This document shows, piece by piece, positions 1 through 8,746 of a stretch of DNA of 64,000 nt. The notes under the pieces were generated by a model that was given only the letters and a program-made list of their open reading frames with translations, did no database searches and had not been told where the DNA came from. Each line of letters begins with the position of its first letter. The stretch's first letter is position 1. Made by a program: the position numbers and the translations under genes. This stretch comes from Bacteroidota bacterium (GTDB lineage Bacteria > Bacteroidota > Bacteroidia > Flavobacteriales_D > Sanyastnellaceae), in contig JAQCBJ010000006.1 in NCBI GenBank assembly GCA_027621555.1, positions 1-64,000 on the forward strand, read 5' to 3'.

Positions 1-10
1 TCTTTTCCCC

Positions 11-430
11 ATGGCGACCAACCGCACTTTCACCATGATCAAGCCCGACGCAACGGGCGCTGGCAACACTGGTAAAATCATTGACCGCATCATCGGTGCC
101 GGTTTCACCATCAAAGCGATGAAGTGGACCCAACTGAGCATGGAGGATGCCGCTGCGTTTTACGCGGTGCACAAGGAGCGTCCTTTCTTCGGTGAACTCA
201 CCGAGTACATGACGTCAGCTCCCATCGTGGCGGCCATCCTTGAAAAGGACAACGCGGTGGCGGACTTCCGCACCTTGATTGGCGCGACCAACCCTGCAGA
301 AGCGGCTCCTGGTACGATTCGCGCGGACTTCGCGGAGAGCATTGCGGCGAACGCTGTGCACGGTTCAGACAGCGATGAAAACGCCGCCATCGAAGGCGCG
401 TTCTTCTTCAGCACCCGCGAACTCGCCTAA
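11..430 (+). CDS. ndk: Nucleoside diphosphate kinase
   Basis: Transfers the terminal phosphate between nucleoside tri- and diphosphates through a phosphohistidine, balancing the NTP and dNTP pools in the cytoplasm. The 139-residue length is standard. The N-terminal TMIKPDA strand and the active-site motif NAVHGSDS (His117) are intact. Only ten bases lie upstream in this window, so its promoter cannot be judged. A strong terminator follows, so it appears to be the last or only gene of its transcript. Assignment is secure. Confidence 0.98.
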   Translation: MATNRTFTMIKPDATGAGNTGKIIDRIIGAGFTIKAMKWTQLSMEDAAAFYAVHKERPFFGELTEYMTSAPIVAAILEKDNAVADFRTLIGATNPAEAAPGTIRADFAESIAANAVHGSDSDENAAIEGAFFFSTRELA

Positions 431-451
431 GGCGAATTCGACTCGAACTTG

Positions 452-482
452 AAAAAAGGCGGCCTTCGGGCGGCCTTTTTTT
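452..482 (+). terminator. Intrinsic terminator after ndk
   Basis: A GC-rich stem with a TTCG tetraloop (GGC-G-GCC paired with GGC-G-GCC, one G-G mismatch) is flanked by an A-run and followed by seven Ts. It lies between convergent ndk and the RecD-like gene and could work in both directions. Confidence 0.85.
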
Positions 483-526
483 GTGCGTGCAAGTGCGGGA
501 CTTGAAGGTCGCCGGAGGCCGCGAGC

Positions 527-1996
527 TCAGTCAAAGAAGACGTCTGCGAAATTGAGCAGGTAGAGCTCGCTTTCAGCGCGGGTGAGGGCAGTGTAGAGCC
601 AGCGCAACCATTCGAGGTCGACGCGCTCCTCGGTCATGTAGCCTTGGTCGACGACCACCGCAGGCCATTGGCCACCTTGGCTTTTGTGGCAGGTGAGGGC
701 GTACGCGAATTTGACCTGGAGCGCTTGGTAGCACGGGTCCGAGTTGGTGGCCTCGTGGATTTTGGACTTGCTGCCGAGGTAGGCGTGGTCGGCGCTGACG
801 GCGTCGTAGAGCGCCTGGCGTTCCGCGCGGGGTTGGGAAGCGCGTTCCGAGGCGAGGACGCTGAGGTTGATGTGGACGGAAAAACTCGGGTAATCGGGGA
901 CGTCCACGAGGCGGACTTCCGCTTCGGCGAAGGGGGTGTCGTACCGTTCGAACCGCGACAGGATCCGGTCGACGATCAGGGTGTCCCCGTTGGCGATCAG
1001 GTTGGTCGGAAGCTCTTCGTGGTCCGCGAGCCAATGGTAGTTGTTGGCGACGACCATGAGGCGGTCTCCCGCGTTGAGTTCATCTTCTTGCCACAGCACC
1101 CGTGCCCGGATCTGTTGGTTGAACTGCACGGCGCGTTTGTTGGACCGCGTGATAACCACGAGGTTGTCCTCCCCGTGCTTGGCGTGCAGGTCGACGAGCA
1201 GGTCTTCGAGGTCCTGCCCAAACACCCGGCTCATCCCCTGACCCACTTCGAAGCGGGGCAACGGAACCGGACCGCGGGGTTCCACCAGCGCCATGGACAT
1301 GCGCAGATCGTGCGCGTTGCTCAGGATGGCACTGTCGAGTTCCTGACGCACCACGTCGTGAAGCGTCACTTCGGCGAGGGTCAGGTCGTAGGCGTCCCGG
1401 AGTTTAGGCCCCTGAAGGGCGGGACTTTCTGAGGCGCCGACGGGGGGCAACTGCGCGTCGTCGCCGATCAACATCAGCCTGCAGCCGTGCCCTGAATACA
1501 CGAATTCCACGAGGTCGTCTAGCAGGCTCCGGTACTTGAACCCGCCTGAAGGCAGGCCCCCGCCGTCCCCAATCATGGACGCTTCGTCCACGATGAAGAG
1601 CGTGTCGGTGCGCCGGTTGGGCATGAGTCCATAGGCTGTCCCGCCTTCAGGGTTACGCTTGGGCCGGTAGATGTGCCGGTGAATGGTCGAGGCGTCCTGG
1701 CCGGCGTGGCGCGCCAACACCTTGGCGGCTCGTCCGGTGGGCGCGAGCAGAACGCACTTCTGCCGCGCGTCGCGCAACGTGCGTACCACCGCACCTACGG
1801 CCGTGGTTTTGCCCGTGCCTGCATAGCCCCGCAACACCAAGGCACATCGGGGTTTTTCAGAGACGATGAACCGCGACCACACGTACGCAAAACGCTCTTG
1901 GCTTTCCGTGGGGGTGAACGGAATTTGGCCGAGCAACCGCGATTCGAATTCAGCGGCGCGCTTGGAGGTGTTGGACGTGGCAGAGGGGTGGGGCAT
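527..1996 (-). CDS. RecD-like superfamily 1 ATP-dependent DNA helicase
   Basis: A 489-residue SF1B helicase of the RecD/Pif1-like type (AAA_30 plus UvrD-like C-terminal domain), a stand-alone form common in Bacteroidota. Walker A GYAGTGKT lies at residues 57-64 and Walker B IVDEAS near 136-140. The C-terminal helicase motifs are LTCHKSQGGQ near 445 and YTALTRAES near 470. It has no RecB/RecC neighbours, so a role in repair or replication-fork processing is inferred rather than shown. A TACCTTCG box lies 11 bases before the ATG. Confidence 0.88.
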   Translation of the reverse strand: MPHPSATSNTSKRAAEFESRLLGQIPFTPTESQERFAYVWSRFIVSEKPRCALVLRGYAGTGKTTAVGAVVRTLRDARQKCVLLAPTGRAAKVLARHAGQDASTIHRHIYRPKRNPEGGTAYGLMPNRRTDTLFIVDEASMIGDGGGLPSGGFKYRSLLDDLVEFVYSGHGCRLMLIGDDAQLPPVGASESPALQGPKLRDAYDLTLAEVTLHDVVRQELDSAILSNAHDLRMSMALVEPRGPVPLPRFEVGQGMSRVFGQDLEDLLVDLHAKHGEDNLVVITRSNKRAVQFNQQIRARVLWQEDELNAGDRLMVVANNYHWLADHEELPTNLIANGDTLIVDRILSRFERYDTPFAEAEVRLVDVPDYPSFSVHINLSVLASERASQPRAERQALYDAVSADHAYLGSKSKIHEATNSDPCYQALQVKFAYALTCHKSQGGQWPAVVVDQGYMTEERVDLEWLRWLYTALTRAESELYLLNFADVFFD

Positions 1997-2007
1997 GGTT
2001 GGGCCTT

Positions 2008-2015
2008 CGAAGGTA
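2008..2015 (-). promoter_or_regulatory. Probable -7 box of the RecD-like gene
   Basis: Minus-strand TACCTTCG is one base off the Bacteroidota TAnnTTTG element. It sits 11 bases before the helicase start, back to back with the promoter of the gene at 2083. Confidence 0.45.
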
Positions 2016-2027
2016 GGTCGCGATGCG

Positions 2028-2057
2028 TTGCAGGGTGCGTTGCATGTTGTAGTTTTG
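2028..2057 (+). promoter_or_regulatory. Bacteroidota-type promoter (TTG-N19-TAGTTTTG)
   Basis: TTG at 2028-2030 and TAGTTTTG at 2050-2057 are separated by 19 bases, matching the -33/-7 promoter of this phylum. The gene at 2083 starts 26 bases after the box. Confidence 0.65.
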
Positions 2058-2082
2058 GGACCGCAAACACGCGATTCGCACC

Positions 2083-2964
2083 ATGGAAAAGTTCTTCAAC
2101 GAAATCAACAAGTACGTCATCAGCATTTTGCTGTTCCTCGGAGGCTTCGGCTTTTTGGCCAAGTACCTGAGCGGCGACGCTTTGGAAAGCCAACCCGTCT
2201 CGATGTTGTTGGCCTCACTCGCCTTGATTGCCGTGGGCATTGTGGCGATGCCAGTGGTGCTTGAGAAGTTGAACCAGACCTTGTACAAGGTGCTATTAGC
2301 TGTGGGTGCGCTTGCGGCCGCAGGTTTGGCCTACTCAGTTTTCTACTCTGTGGACGAAGAGATTCGCTTTCAAGAAACCCAAAAGCGCATCAACGCTACG
2401 ACCATCCAGCGCCTCAAAGACATTCGTGCTGCTCAAGAATCGCACCTCGCGGTCTACGGCACGTTTGCCGAGACGTTTGACAGCCTGATTCGCTTTGTGC
2501 AAGCCCCGGTGGTGCCTGTGGAATTCAACATGGGGTCGTTCCACGACACCCTGCCCGAGGCCCAAAGCCACGAGGAAGGTTTCGTGATCAAGCGAGATGA
2601 CATCGCGGCGATCGCAGAGGAGGAGGGCATGACGGAAAAGGAGTTGTTCGACCTGATCACCTCCGACCTCAGCCCGTACAAAGTGCGCGACACCTTGTAC
2701 ACGTCGTTCTATGCGGAGAACCTCGCGCCCGAGGCTCGGGCCGCGCAGCGCCTTCCGCAAGTGAGCCTGGATTCTCTGGCATTCAACCCGTACACAGGCG
2801 AACGCTTTGTGATGAAAACGGGGGCTGTGGAAGTGGGGCGTGTTTGGCAGCCCACGATTTTGGTGCAGGACCCCACGCCATTTGGACGTGACAAGGTGAA
2901 GAAGGACACCCTTCGTTTTGGCTCCTTGATGGAGGCTCACCGCGACGGGAACTGGAGAAACTGA
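2083..2964 (+). CDS. Conserved membrane protein of unknown function, first gene of the rsmD-coaD run
   Basis: A 293-residue protein with three hydrophobic segments in the first 90 residues (about 10-30, 42-62 and 68-88), then a soluble, charged and partly helical domain. I see no catalytic motif or signal peptidase site. It is followed after 7 bases by a DUF3822 gene and then by overlapping rsmD and coaD, so it is probably the promoter-proximal gene of that operon. Similar proteins occur at this position in other Bacteroidota from general familiarity, but the function is unknown to me. Confidence 0.75.
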   Translation: MEKFFNEINKYVISILLFLGGFGFLAKYLSGDALESQPVSMLLASLALIAVGIVAMPVVLEKLNQTLYKVLLAVGALAAAGLAYSVFYSVDEEIRFQETQKRINATTIQRLKDIRAAQESHLAVYGTFAETFDSLIRFVQAPVVPVEFNMGSFHDTLPEAQSHEEGFVIKRDDIAAIAEEEGMTEKELFDLITSDLSPYKVRDTLYTSFYAENLAPEARAAQRLPQVSLDSLAFNPYTGERFVMKTGAVEVGRVWQPTILVQDPTPFGRDKVKKDTLRFGSLMEAHRDGNWRN

Positions 2965-2971
2965 TTCGGCC

Positions 2972-3724
2972 ATGAGCCGTCTCTCCATGGTTTGGGATGG
3001 CGCGTGGTTGACGTGGACCACGTTCAAAGACGGAGATGTGGGGCGTCGTGAGATCACGCGCCCGGACATGGTCCCGGAAGTGCTTCGGGCCCTGCGCAAT
3101 CAAGTTGGAGCGGGTGCCCAAGTGGTGCACGGCGAATGGGGCAAACCCGCCACCGCCATGCCTCAGGCCTTGCTTTCTTTCGGCAGCGAAGAGGCCTCGC
3201 TCGCCCCGTGGTTTGGGCTGCATCACGGTCCGTTGGACAAGGGCCACACGCTGTATTCGGCAACCTTGGAGGAATGGAAGGACGCCCCTCAAATCGCTGT
3301 GGCGGCCTCCACCTTGTGGCAGGATGCGGTCAACCTCGTTTTCCCCCAAGCGCGTCACATTCCCCTCGTTCAAGCGTTGATGCATGACGTGGTCACGTGG
3401 AATCGCAGCGCTCCTCACGAAGGATGGAGCTTTCGCGTGGATGTGCGCGAACAGGGAGCAGTGTTGGTGGCAGCACGAGGAGAGGATCTTCAATGGATTC
3501 ATCACTTGGCTGCCGGCTTGGAGCCAGACGACGTGTTGTACGCGATGGTCAACGCGGCGCACCGCAGTGGCGCGGACGTGCATCAAGCGCGCGTGAGGTG
3601 GTCAGGAATTCAAGCCCTGACGCAAGGGTGGGATCGATTTCTTCAGGTGGAACGAGCAGGAGACCTGGAGATCCAGTCTCAAACTTGGCGCCCACTCCTC
3701 GAATCCATGATGGCATGCGCATAA
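2972..3724 (+). CDS. DUF3822 family protein
   Basis: A 250-residue soluble protein that resembles the DUF3822 family, which in Bacteroidota commonly precedes rsmD and may have a degenerate actin/ASKHA-like fold (family knowledge, not visible here). Its end overlaps the rsmD start by 10 bases, implying translational coupling. The function is unknown. The link to rRNA methylation is by position only. Confidence 0.65.
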   Translation: MSRLSMVWDGAWLTWTTFKDGDVGRREITRPDMVPEVLRALRNQVGAGAQVVHGEWGKPATAMPQALLSFGSEEASLAPWFGLHHGPLDKGHTLYSATLEEWKDAPQIAVAASTLWQDAVNLVFPQARHIPLVQALMHDVVTWNRSAPHEGWSFRVDVREQGAVLVAARGEDLQWIHHLAAGLEPDDVLYAMVNAAHRSGADVHQARVRWSGIQALTQGWDRFLQVERAGDLEIQSQTWRPLLESMMACA

Positions 3725-4251
3725 CTGGAGGAGCATGGCGTGGGCGAAGGCTCCCGGAGTTGAAAGGGTTTCGAGGCCGGCCAACCACGGATTTTGGACG
3801 CGAAGGACTCTTCAATTTGCTGTCGTCGCGTGTGGATCTCGACGGGGTGCACGTGCTCGACTTGTTCGCAGGAACGGGCATGGTCTCCCTCGAATTTCTG
3901 AGCCGAGGGGCCGCGTCAGTGACCGCTGTAGAACAAGCGCCGAAAGCGTGTCGTTTTGCTACGGCCCAGGCCGGTCAGCTGGGCAGCGACGACCTGCACG
4001 CCGTTTGCGCGGACGTCTGGAATTTCCTCAACAAGCCTTTGACCCAGTTTGACGTGGTGTTTGCCGACCCGCCTTACGACATGCCCAAGCTGGAGACGCT
4101 TCCCGACGCGGTGCGCGAATCGGGAGTAGTGGCCGAGGGGGGCTGGTTCATCTTGGAACATGGCGAGCGCGTGGACGTCAGTGACCGGCAAGGGCATGTG
4201 CTTTCGCGGAAATACGGACACGTCCATTTTAGTTTGTTTACCTTCGACTGA
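3715..4251 (+). CDS. rsmD: 16S rRNA (guanine966-N2)-methyltransferase
   Basis: A 178-residue Rossmann-fold methyltransferase that modifies G966 in helix 31 of 16S rRNA using S-adenosylmethionine. The N-terminal MRITGGAWRGR is typical. SAM motif I is DLFAGTG at about 49-56 and the catalytic DPPY is at 118-121. The open frame continues upstream, but the ATG at 3715 gives the usual RsmD beginning and overlaps the previous gene. The stop abuts the coaD start directly. Confidence 0.93.
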   Translation: MRITGGAWRGRRLPELKGFRGRPTTDFGREGLFNLLSSRVDLDGVHVLDLFAGTGMVSLEFLSRGAASVTAVEQAPKACRFATAQAGQLGSDDLHAVCADVWNFLNKPLTQFDVVFADPPYDMPKLETLPDAVRESGVVAEGGWFILEHGERVDVSDRQGHVLSRKYGHVHFSLFTFD

Positions 4252-4725
4252 ATGCGGATAGCTCTCTTTCCAGGGTCGTTTGACCCGGTGACCAAAGGCC
4301 ACGAAAACGTGGTGCTGCGTGCGGTTTCGATGTTTGATCAGATCGTGGTGGCCGTGGGCCGGCACGGTTCCAAAAAAGGCATGTTCTCGGTCGAGGAACG
4401 CCTCGCCATGCTCGAAGCCACATTCGCCCACCAACCCAAGGTCAAGGTGACTTCGTACGAAGGACTTACTGCCGATTTTTGCCTGGAGGTAGGGGCTCAA
4501 GTGCAGCTCCGAGGTGTTCGCAACGCCGTCGACTTGAGCTACGAGCAAACGCTGGCCCAAATGACCCGGGCCATGCATCCTGAACTGGACACCGTGGTCT
4601 TGCTCACCGACCCTGAATTTGCGCCCATCCACTCAACGGTGGTGCGCGATGTGCTTGCCCACGGTGGCGACGCATCACCCTTTGTCCCTTCGTCCATCCT
4701 TCCTATGCTCAACCGCCCGCAATGA
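4252..4725 (+). CDS. coaD: Pantetheine-phosphate adenylyltransferase
   Basis: Adenylates 4'-phosphopantetheine to dephospho-CoA, the penultimate step of coenzyme A synthesis. The 157-residue length is normal. It begins with RIALFPGSFDPVTKGH, where TKGH (14-17) is the TxGH nucleotidyltransferase signature, and ends with HSTVVRD, the ISST-like substrate motif. The start codon follows the rsmD stop with no gap, and its own stop overlaps the next ATG. Confidence 0.96.
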   Translation: MRIALFPGSFDPVTKGHENVVLRAVSMFDQIVVAVGRHGSKKGMFSVEERLAMLEATFAHQPKVKVTSYEGLTADFCLEVGAQVQLRGVRNAVDLSYEQTLAQMTRAMHPELDTVVLLTDPEFAPIHSTVVRDVLAHGGDASPFVPSSILPMLNRPQ

Positions 4726-6155
4726 GCACGACGTTTCGCTGGGGGTGGGTTGCCGTTTGGCTCGTCCTTTCTTCGGTCAGCTGGGGGCAGGTGAACCTAC
4801 ACATCCATTGGGTGGATGCGGAAGGGAATCCAGCGTGCCAACGACCTGAAGCCGGACACACGTTGCATGTCAGTTCGTGGGTGGATGGGGTAACCCAAAC
4901 GGCCATTCAAGGAGAGGATTTGATGGTGGACAGCACGGGTTGGTGCACCTGGCCTGGGGTGGAATCTGGCGTGTACACCTTGGAAGCCCTTCCTTGGTCG
5001 TGGACGTTTTTGGTGGACAACGACCTGACCTTGACGACAGACACGGTGACGCTGGTTTGGCCCTCCCGCAAGTTTGAACGTTTGCGCGGAAATCCAGGCC
5101 CTGTGAGCTACAGCGAAGGCCATCCAGGCAGCAGGCTCGACGAGGTGCAGCGGTGGATGGATGTGGCATTGGATTCCCTCGACCTCGACCAGTTGGTCGC
5201 GACTGGTGCCGTGGGTGGCGGAGGTGCACAGGCGGAGAGAGCGTTGGGCAACCTGAATGCCGTCTTGGATTCGAGCGACGCCATGTTGTCTTCAGCCCTC
5301 ACCGATGCGCCTCACACGCTTTGGGGCGACCTCTGGGAGGCGCGCATTTTGGAATGGCGCATGAGTTTGGGGGCCAGCGACGAAGGACTGGCGCTCTCCA
5401 CATGGAAAAACGAAGAGGACAGCCGGACCTGGTCGGAAAAGCTGGTGTCTCCCGGCTGGTGTTCGTCGTGGGAATTGCGCAACGATTTGTGGTGGAATGA
5501 GCTTGAAAAGGAGCGCCGGCCATGGCGATCCTGGGTGGCCACGGGGGATGTGGACAGCTTGTGCCACGCCACGGGGTGGTCGCTCGATGAGCTGCACGTT
5601 GCCATGTGGATGGGCGCAAGCCAGTCGTGGAGCCGATGGGCCGAGGCGTGGTGGGAATTGCGCTGGAAGGACCAATGCGAAGTGGCGGATGTTCGTCGCC
5701 AGTCGGACCAAACGAGAAGGCACCCCTTGACGGCTCAAGCATGGGGAGACGTGATGTGGATGATGCCCAACGGCGATTTGGAACCGGCGTGGTCGGGTGA
5801 CGGAGACTGGCGCATTTGGCTTGTCACACGTTCGGGGTCAACCTCGGGCATGCGGGAGCGAGCCATCCTTCGTTCGTGGATGACAAACCAGGCCGCCAAG
5901 GATGTGTCGTGGGGCGTGTTGAGCGTGGATGCGTCGGAAGAGGGGTGGGACCAAACCCTTCGCGAACGCGAAACCATTCAAGAACGTGTTCGGTGGGTGG
6001 GAAGGGATCCCGGGTGGTGGGATCGCCTTGACGTGAGCCGCGTGCCTCAGGTCATCGTGGTTCGTCCAGACGGGGAAATCCAAACGCATCACGCTGCTCT
6101 CCCAAGCGAAGGGCTCTTTGCGGAGCTCAAGCGCTGGAAATTGACCGCGCGCTGA
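4722..6155 (+). CDS. Tryptophan-rich secreted protein with a cysteine-less thioredoxin-like end
   Basis: A 477-residue protein with a signal peptide (residues 1-22, ending SWGQ) and a beta-rich N-terminal region like the accessory domains of TlpA-family proteins. About 42 residues (near 9%) are tryptophan, many in WxxxW spacing. The last 120 residues read like the second half of a TlpA/thioredoxin fold (GVLSVD, then VPQVIVVRPDG), but the place where CxxC is expected reads TRSGSTSG, so it should be redox-inactive. It overlaps coaD by four bases. The function is unknown, and binding of sugar or aromatic ligands is only a guess. Confidence 0.75.
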   Translation: MSTTFRWGWVAVWLVLSSVSWGQVNLHIHWVDAEGNPACQRPEAGHTLHVSSWVDGVTQTAIQGEDLMVDSTGWCTWPGVESGVYTLEALPWSWTFLVDNDLTLTTDTVTLVWPSRKFERLRGNPGPVSYSEGHPGSRLDEVQRWMDVALDSLDLDQLVATGAVGGGGAQAERALGNLNAVLDSSDAMLSSALTDAPHTLWGDLWEARILEWRMSLGASDEGLALSTWKNEEDSRTWSEKLVSPGWCSSWELRNDLWWNELEKERRPWRSWVATGDVDSLCHATGWSLDELHVAMWMGASQSWSRWAEAWWELRWKDQCEVADVRRQSDQTRRHPLTAQAWGDVMWMMPNGDLEPAWSGDGDWRIWLVTRSGSTSGMRERAILRSWMTNQAAKDVSWGVLSVDASEEGWDQTLRERETIQERVRWVGRDPGWWDRLDVSRVPQVIVVRPDGEIQTHHAALPSEGLFAELKRWKLTAR

Positions 6156-6174
6156 ATCTCGGGCTCCTTTTTGG

Positions 6175-6810
6175 TCAGATTAATTCGTCCAGAACGGTCT
6201 GAATGCTGCCAAACGTCCGGCTCAAAACACCCTCATCGAACGGGGGTTTCAGCCAGGTCACGTCGGTGATGCCTTCCACAGCTTGGGGCGTCCCTGGGGT
6301 CAAATTCCCCCTGTGGCTCATGGGGTACCAAAACGTCGTCTTCAAATGCACGACCCCCCCTGCCTCGTAGGTGTGGAAGGTGGTGAAAGCTTCTCCAGTG
6401 ATGTGGAGGTCGGTGATGCCGGTTTCTTCTTCGACTTCGCGCACGGCCGCTTCTTCCAGGCTTTCTCCGGATTCGAGTTTCCCTTTGGGCAAGTCCCACT
6501 TGCCATTCCGTTGGATCCAAAGCACGTGCCCTTCTTCATCCTTCACCACGCCTCCCGCCGCCGCGAGTTCGTGGTAGCCTGAACAGAAGGTCATCCACGT
6601 TTCGTCCAAGTCGGTCGCGTCAATTTCCACACGTTCCAATTCTGGTGAGCGCTTCAACAGGGTTGGCAACTCGCGAAGCATGTGTGCCGTGGGGTTGACC
6701 AAACGCAAAAAACTGCGGGACGTAGCGGGACGATCCATGGAGGAATCCTCCTGGATTGGGCGAAATTTCACCCGGCGGTTCAGCATGAATACATCGTAGC
6801 TTTGCGTCAT
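6175..6810 (-). CDS. NUDIX hydrolase
   Basis: A 211-residue protein whose C-terminal half is a NUDIX domain. The box [20 protein letters not shown] at about 110-130 keeps all metal-binding glutamates. The first 90 residues match the N-terminal extension of Bacteroidota proteins encoded divergently from pyrE. The substrate is unknown; nucleotide clean-up is plausible. I chose the start at 6810 because it follows a TACCTTTC box by 23 bases and reads [11 protein letters not shown] second ATG at 6786 is possible. The 6810 start shares the CATG with the pyrE start. Confidence 0.85.
   Translation of the reverse strand: MTQSYDVFMLNRRVKFRPIQEDSSMDRPATSRSFLRLVNPTAHMLRELPTLLKRSPELERVEIDATDLDETWMTFCSGYHELAAAGGVVKDEEGHVLWIQRNGKWDLPKGKLESGESLEEAAVREVEEETGITDLHITGEAFTTFHTYEAGGVVHLKTTFWYPMSHRGNLTPGTPQAVEGITDVTWLKPPFDEGVLSRTFGSIQTVLDELI
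6797..6804 (+). promoter_or_regulatory. pyrE -7 box, four bases from ATG
   Basis: TAGCTTTG is a perfect TAnnTTTG match that ends four bases before the pyrE ATG. Transcription would start at or next to the A of ATG, giving a leaderless message. No clear -33 element is visible. Confidence 0.6.
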
Positions 6811-7465
6811 GACCATTGCGTCCGAACAACGCCGAAAGGTAGCGGAATTCCTGCTGCGCATCAAAGCCATTCAACTGCGTCCTGCGGACCCATTTACGTG
6901 GGCAAGTGGCCGACTTTCTCCCATTTATTGTGACAACCGAAAGATCTTGTCTCACCCTTCAGTGAGGACGTTTGTGCGTCAATTGTCGTGCGAGTTGATT
7001 GAAAGTCGCTTTGGCAAGCCAGACGGCATCGCCGGAGTCGCAACGGGGGGCATTGCGTTGGGCGCATTGGTCGCTCAAGAAATGGGCTTGCCGTTTTGCT
7101 ATGTGCGGAGTTCCGCGAAGGCTCACGGAACGGGCCAACAAGTGGAAGGCGACTTGGAGACCATGCGCAACGTGGTGGTCATTGAAGACTTGATTTCCAC
7201 GGGAAAGAGCAGCTTGAATGCGGTGGCTGCCCTTCGTGAAGCGGACCTTGAGGTCAAGGGCCTTGTGGCCATTTTTTCGTACGGCTTCTCCGACTCTGTG
7301 GACCGTTTTGCCGAAGCCAAATGTCCGTTTGAAGTGTTGACCGACTACCCCACCATGCTTGAGCAGGCCGAAGCGGAAGGCTACATCACGGAGGACCAGA
7401 ATTTGCTTTTGGAAGCGTGGTCGAAGGATCCCGTGGCGTGGAGCGATGAACGCCAAAACGCATGA
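6809..7465 (+). CDS. pyrE: Orotate phosphoribosyltransferase
   Basis: Joins orotate and PRPP to form orotidine monophosphate in pyrimidine synthesis. The 218 residues include the substrate segment [16 protein letters not shown] near 29-44 and the PRPP-binding loop [12 protein letters not shown] at 123-134. The start aligns with the usual Bacteroidota PyrE beginning. It is probably translated from a leaderless transcript, and its stop overlaps the next start by four bases. Confidence 0.96.
   Translation: MTIASEQRRKVAEFLLRIKAIQLRPADPFTWASGRLSPIYCDNRKILSHPSVRTFVRQLSCELIESRFGKPDGIAGVATGGIALGALVAQEMGLPFCYVRSSAKAHGTGQQVEGDLETMRNVVVIEDLISTGKSSLNAVAALREADLEVKGLVAIFSYGFSDSVDRFAEAKCPFEVLTDYPTMLEQAEAEGYITEDQNLLLEAWSKDPVAWSDERQNA
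6834..6841 (-). promoter_or_regulatory. Probable -7 box of the NUDIX gene, inside pyrE
   Basis: Minus-strand TACCTTTC (one mismatch to TAnnTTTG) lies 23 bases before the NUDIX start. It faces the pyrE box, so the two promoters fire toward each other. Confidence 0.4.
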
Positions 7466-7869
7466 CTCGAATCGAATCCCCAACGGTTTCGTTGAACAGC
7501 GCCGCGACGGACGTTGCGCGTGATTTCCAGGACTGGACCACGTTCGGCGAATTGCTTTCATCAGGTCCCGTCTCCGAGTTCCAAGCGGACGGCGACCGCT
7601 GTTCCTTCAAAGTGACAGGCGGCGTGTCCATTCACCTCGTTCGAACCTCAGACCCGGGCCTCACGGAGGGCCAAGTCCTGACCCTCGCTACCGAGGCACC
7701 CACCCCCGTCAAATTCACCCTGGATGTCAACGTCGTGACGGCAGGAGAGGGGTGCACGTGTCAAGTCGGCTGCGACGCCGACCTGAATCCGTTCACCAAA
7801 ATGATGGTGGAGCCGGCATTGAAAGGGCTTTTTGGCCAAATGGCGGACACTCTGCAATCGCGCTACTGA
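7462..7869 (+). CDS. SRPBCC-fold protein, pyrE partner
   Basis: A 135-residue protein with the pattern of the small SRPBCC (START/polyketide cyclase-like) proteins that follow pyrE in Bacteroidota: an N-terminal helix, repeated beta strands and a long C-terminal helix (NPFTKMMVEPALKGLFGQMA). It overlaps the pyrE stop as ATGA, indicating co-translation. A hydrophobic-ligand cavity is the family expectation. The actual ligand is unknown. Confidence 0.7.
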   Translation: MTRIESPTVSLNSAATDVARDFQDWTTFGELLSSGPVSEFQADGDRCSFKVTGGVSIHLVRTSDPGLTEGQVLTLATEAPTPVKFTLDVNVVTAGEGCTCQVGCDADLNPFTKMMVEPALKGLFGQMADTLQSRY

Positions 7870-7890
7870 ACCCTCCAAGCGGGTTTCTGC

Positions 7891-8655
7891 TCACCAGCAC
7901 CACTGCACTTCGCTCGAGGGGAGCCACTCGGCCGGTGGCATGTCAGCCAACTCCGGTTGGACTTCCCACTCAAAACGGCCAAGGCCTTCCTCATTGATCT
8001 CCATCAGCCGTCCTCGCCACTCGCGTTCGTGAACCACAAACGTCCGGGTTTCACCTCGTGCAAACAGAGCCTCGTGGTAATCCTCCGAGGTGGCGTTCCC
8101 AACGGCGCTCAGTCGTTGGGCGAGATGTTCTCCCACGGAACGCGCGAGTGTGGCAGGATCGACGGCAACGTTCCACGCTTCGGTCAGGCTCACAGCGGGG
8201 TAGCTCCGGGTTAACCGGCTTGAATCCACGTTGATGCCGACCCCCACCACAGCCGCGGCCCATTGGCTGCCGCGCCACATGTTTTCGACGAGAATGCCGG
8301 CCACTTTCCGGTACTCTCCGGCATGCCAGAGCAAAATGTCGTTGGGCCACTTTACCTGCACAGCTTGCGGTGAATGGGAGGCGGGAAGGTGTTTGAGCAT
8401 CGTCTCCCGCACGGCCAAGGCCACCCGCATGTTGATCTCGGCCGGCTTCCATCCGTCCTGAACAGGGAAGGCCACGCTGAGGCACACGTCGCGTCCCGCT
8501 TCCGAGCTCCAACGTCGCTCGCGCTGGCCTCGGCCTTCGGTTTGATGTTCAGTGGTGAACAACACAGGACCTTGAGGCACGTTCATGCGCAACCACTCGA
8601 ACGCCCAACGGTTGGTGCTGGACACTTGGGGGAGGTGGTGGTGTTGCCAGATCAT
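7891..8655 (-). CDS. birA: Biotin--[acetyl-CoA-carboxylase] ligase
   Basis: Activates biotin with ATP and attaches it to the carrier domain of acetyl-CoA carboxylase. The 254 residues carry the adenylate-binding loop GRGQRERRW at 41-49 and the conserved lysine segment VKWPNDIL. There is no N-terminal helix-turn-helix, so this is the enzyme-only class and not a repressor. The frame extends upstream to 8760, but the ATG at 8655 gives the normal beginning (IWQHHHLPQVSSTN) and a 58-base leader from its promoter box. Confidence 0.92.
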   Translation of the reverse strand: MIWQHHHLPQVSSTNRWAFEWLRMNVPQGPVLFTTEHQTEGRGQRERRWSSEAGRDVCLSVAFPVQDGWKPAEINMRVALAVRETMLKHLPASHSPQAVQVKWPNDILLWHAGEYRKVAGILVENMWRGSQWAAAVVGVGINVDSSRLTRSYPAVSLTEAWNVAVDPATLARSVGEHLAQRLSAVGNATSEDYHEALFARGETRTFVVHEREWRGRLMEINEEGLGRFEWEVQPELADMPPAEWLPSSEVQWCW

Positions 8656-8713
8656 GAGCAGGGTTTGGCATTCCTTGGGAAGGGGAGGGAACCCAGGTCG
8701 CAAAGAACCCTTC

Positions 8714-8721
8714 CAAAAGTA
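8714..8721 (-). promoter_or_regulatory. birA -7 box
   Basis: Minus-strand TACTTTTG is a perfect TAnnTTTG match, 58 bases before the birA ATG. It is separated by a single base from the opposing rsfS box. Confidence 0.6.
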
Positions 8722-8722
8722 G

Positions 8723-8730
8723 TACCTTTG
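8723..8730 (+). promoter_or_regulatory. rsfS -7 box
   Basis: TACCTTTG is a perfect TAnnTTTG match, 16 bases before the rsfS ATG. It probably drives the rsfS-ftsH-DUF2007-cdsA-psd run. Confidence 0.65.
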
Positions 8731-8746
8731 AAATGCGGAAGCACGG

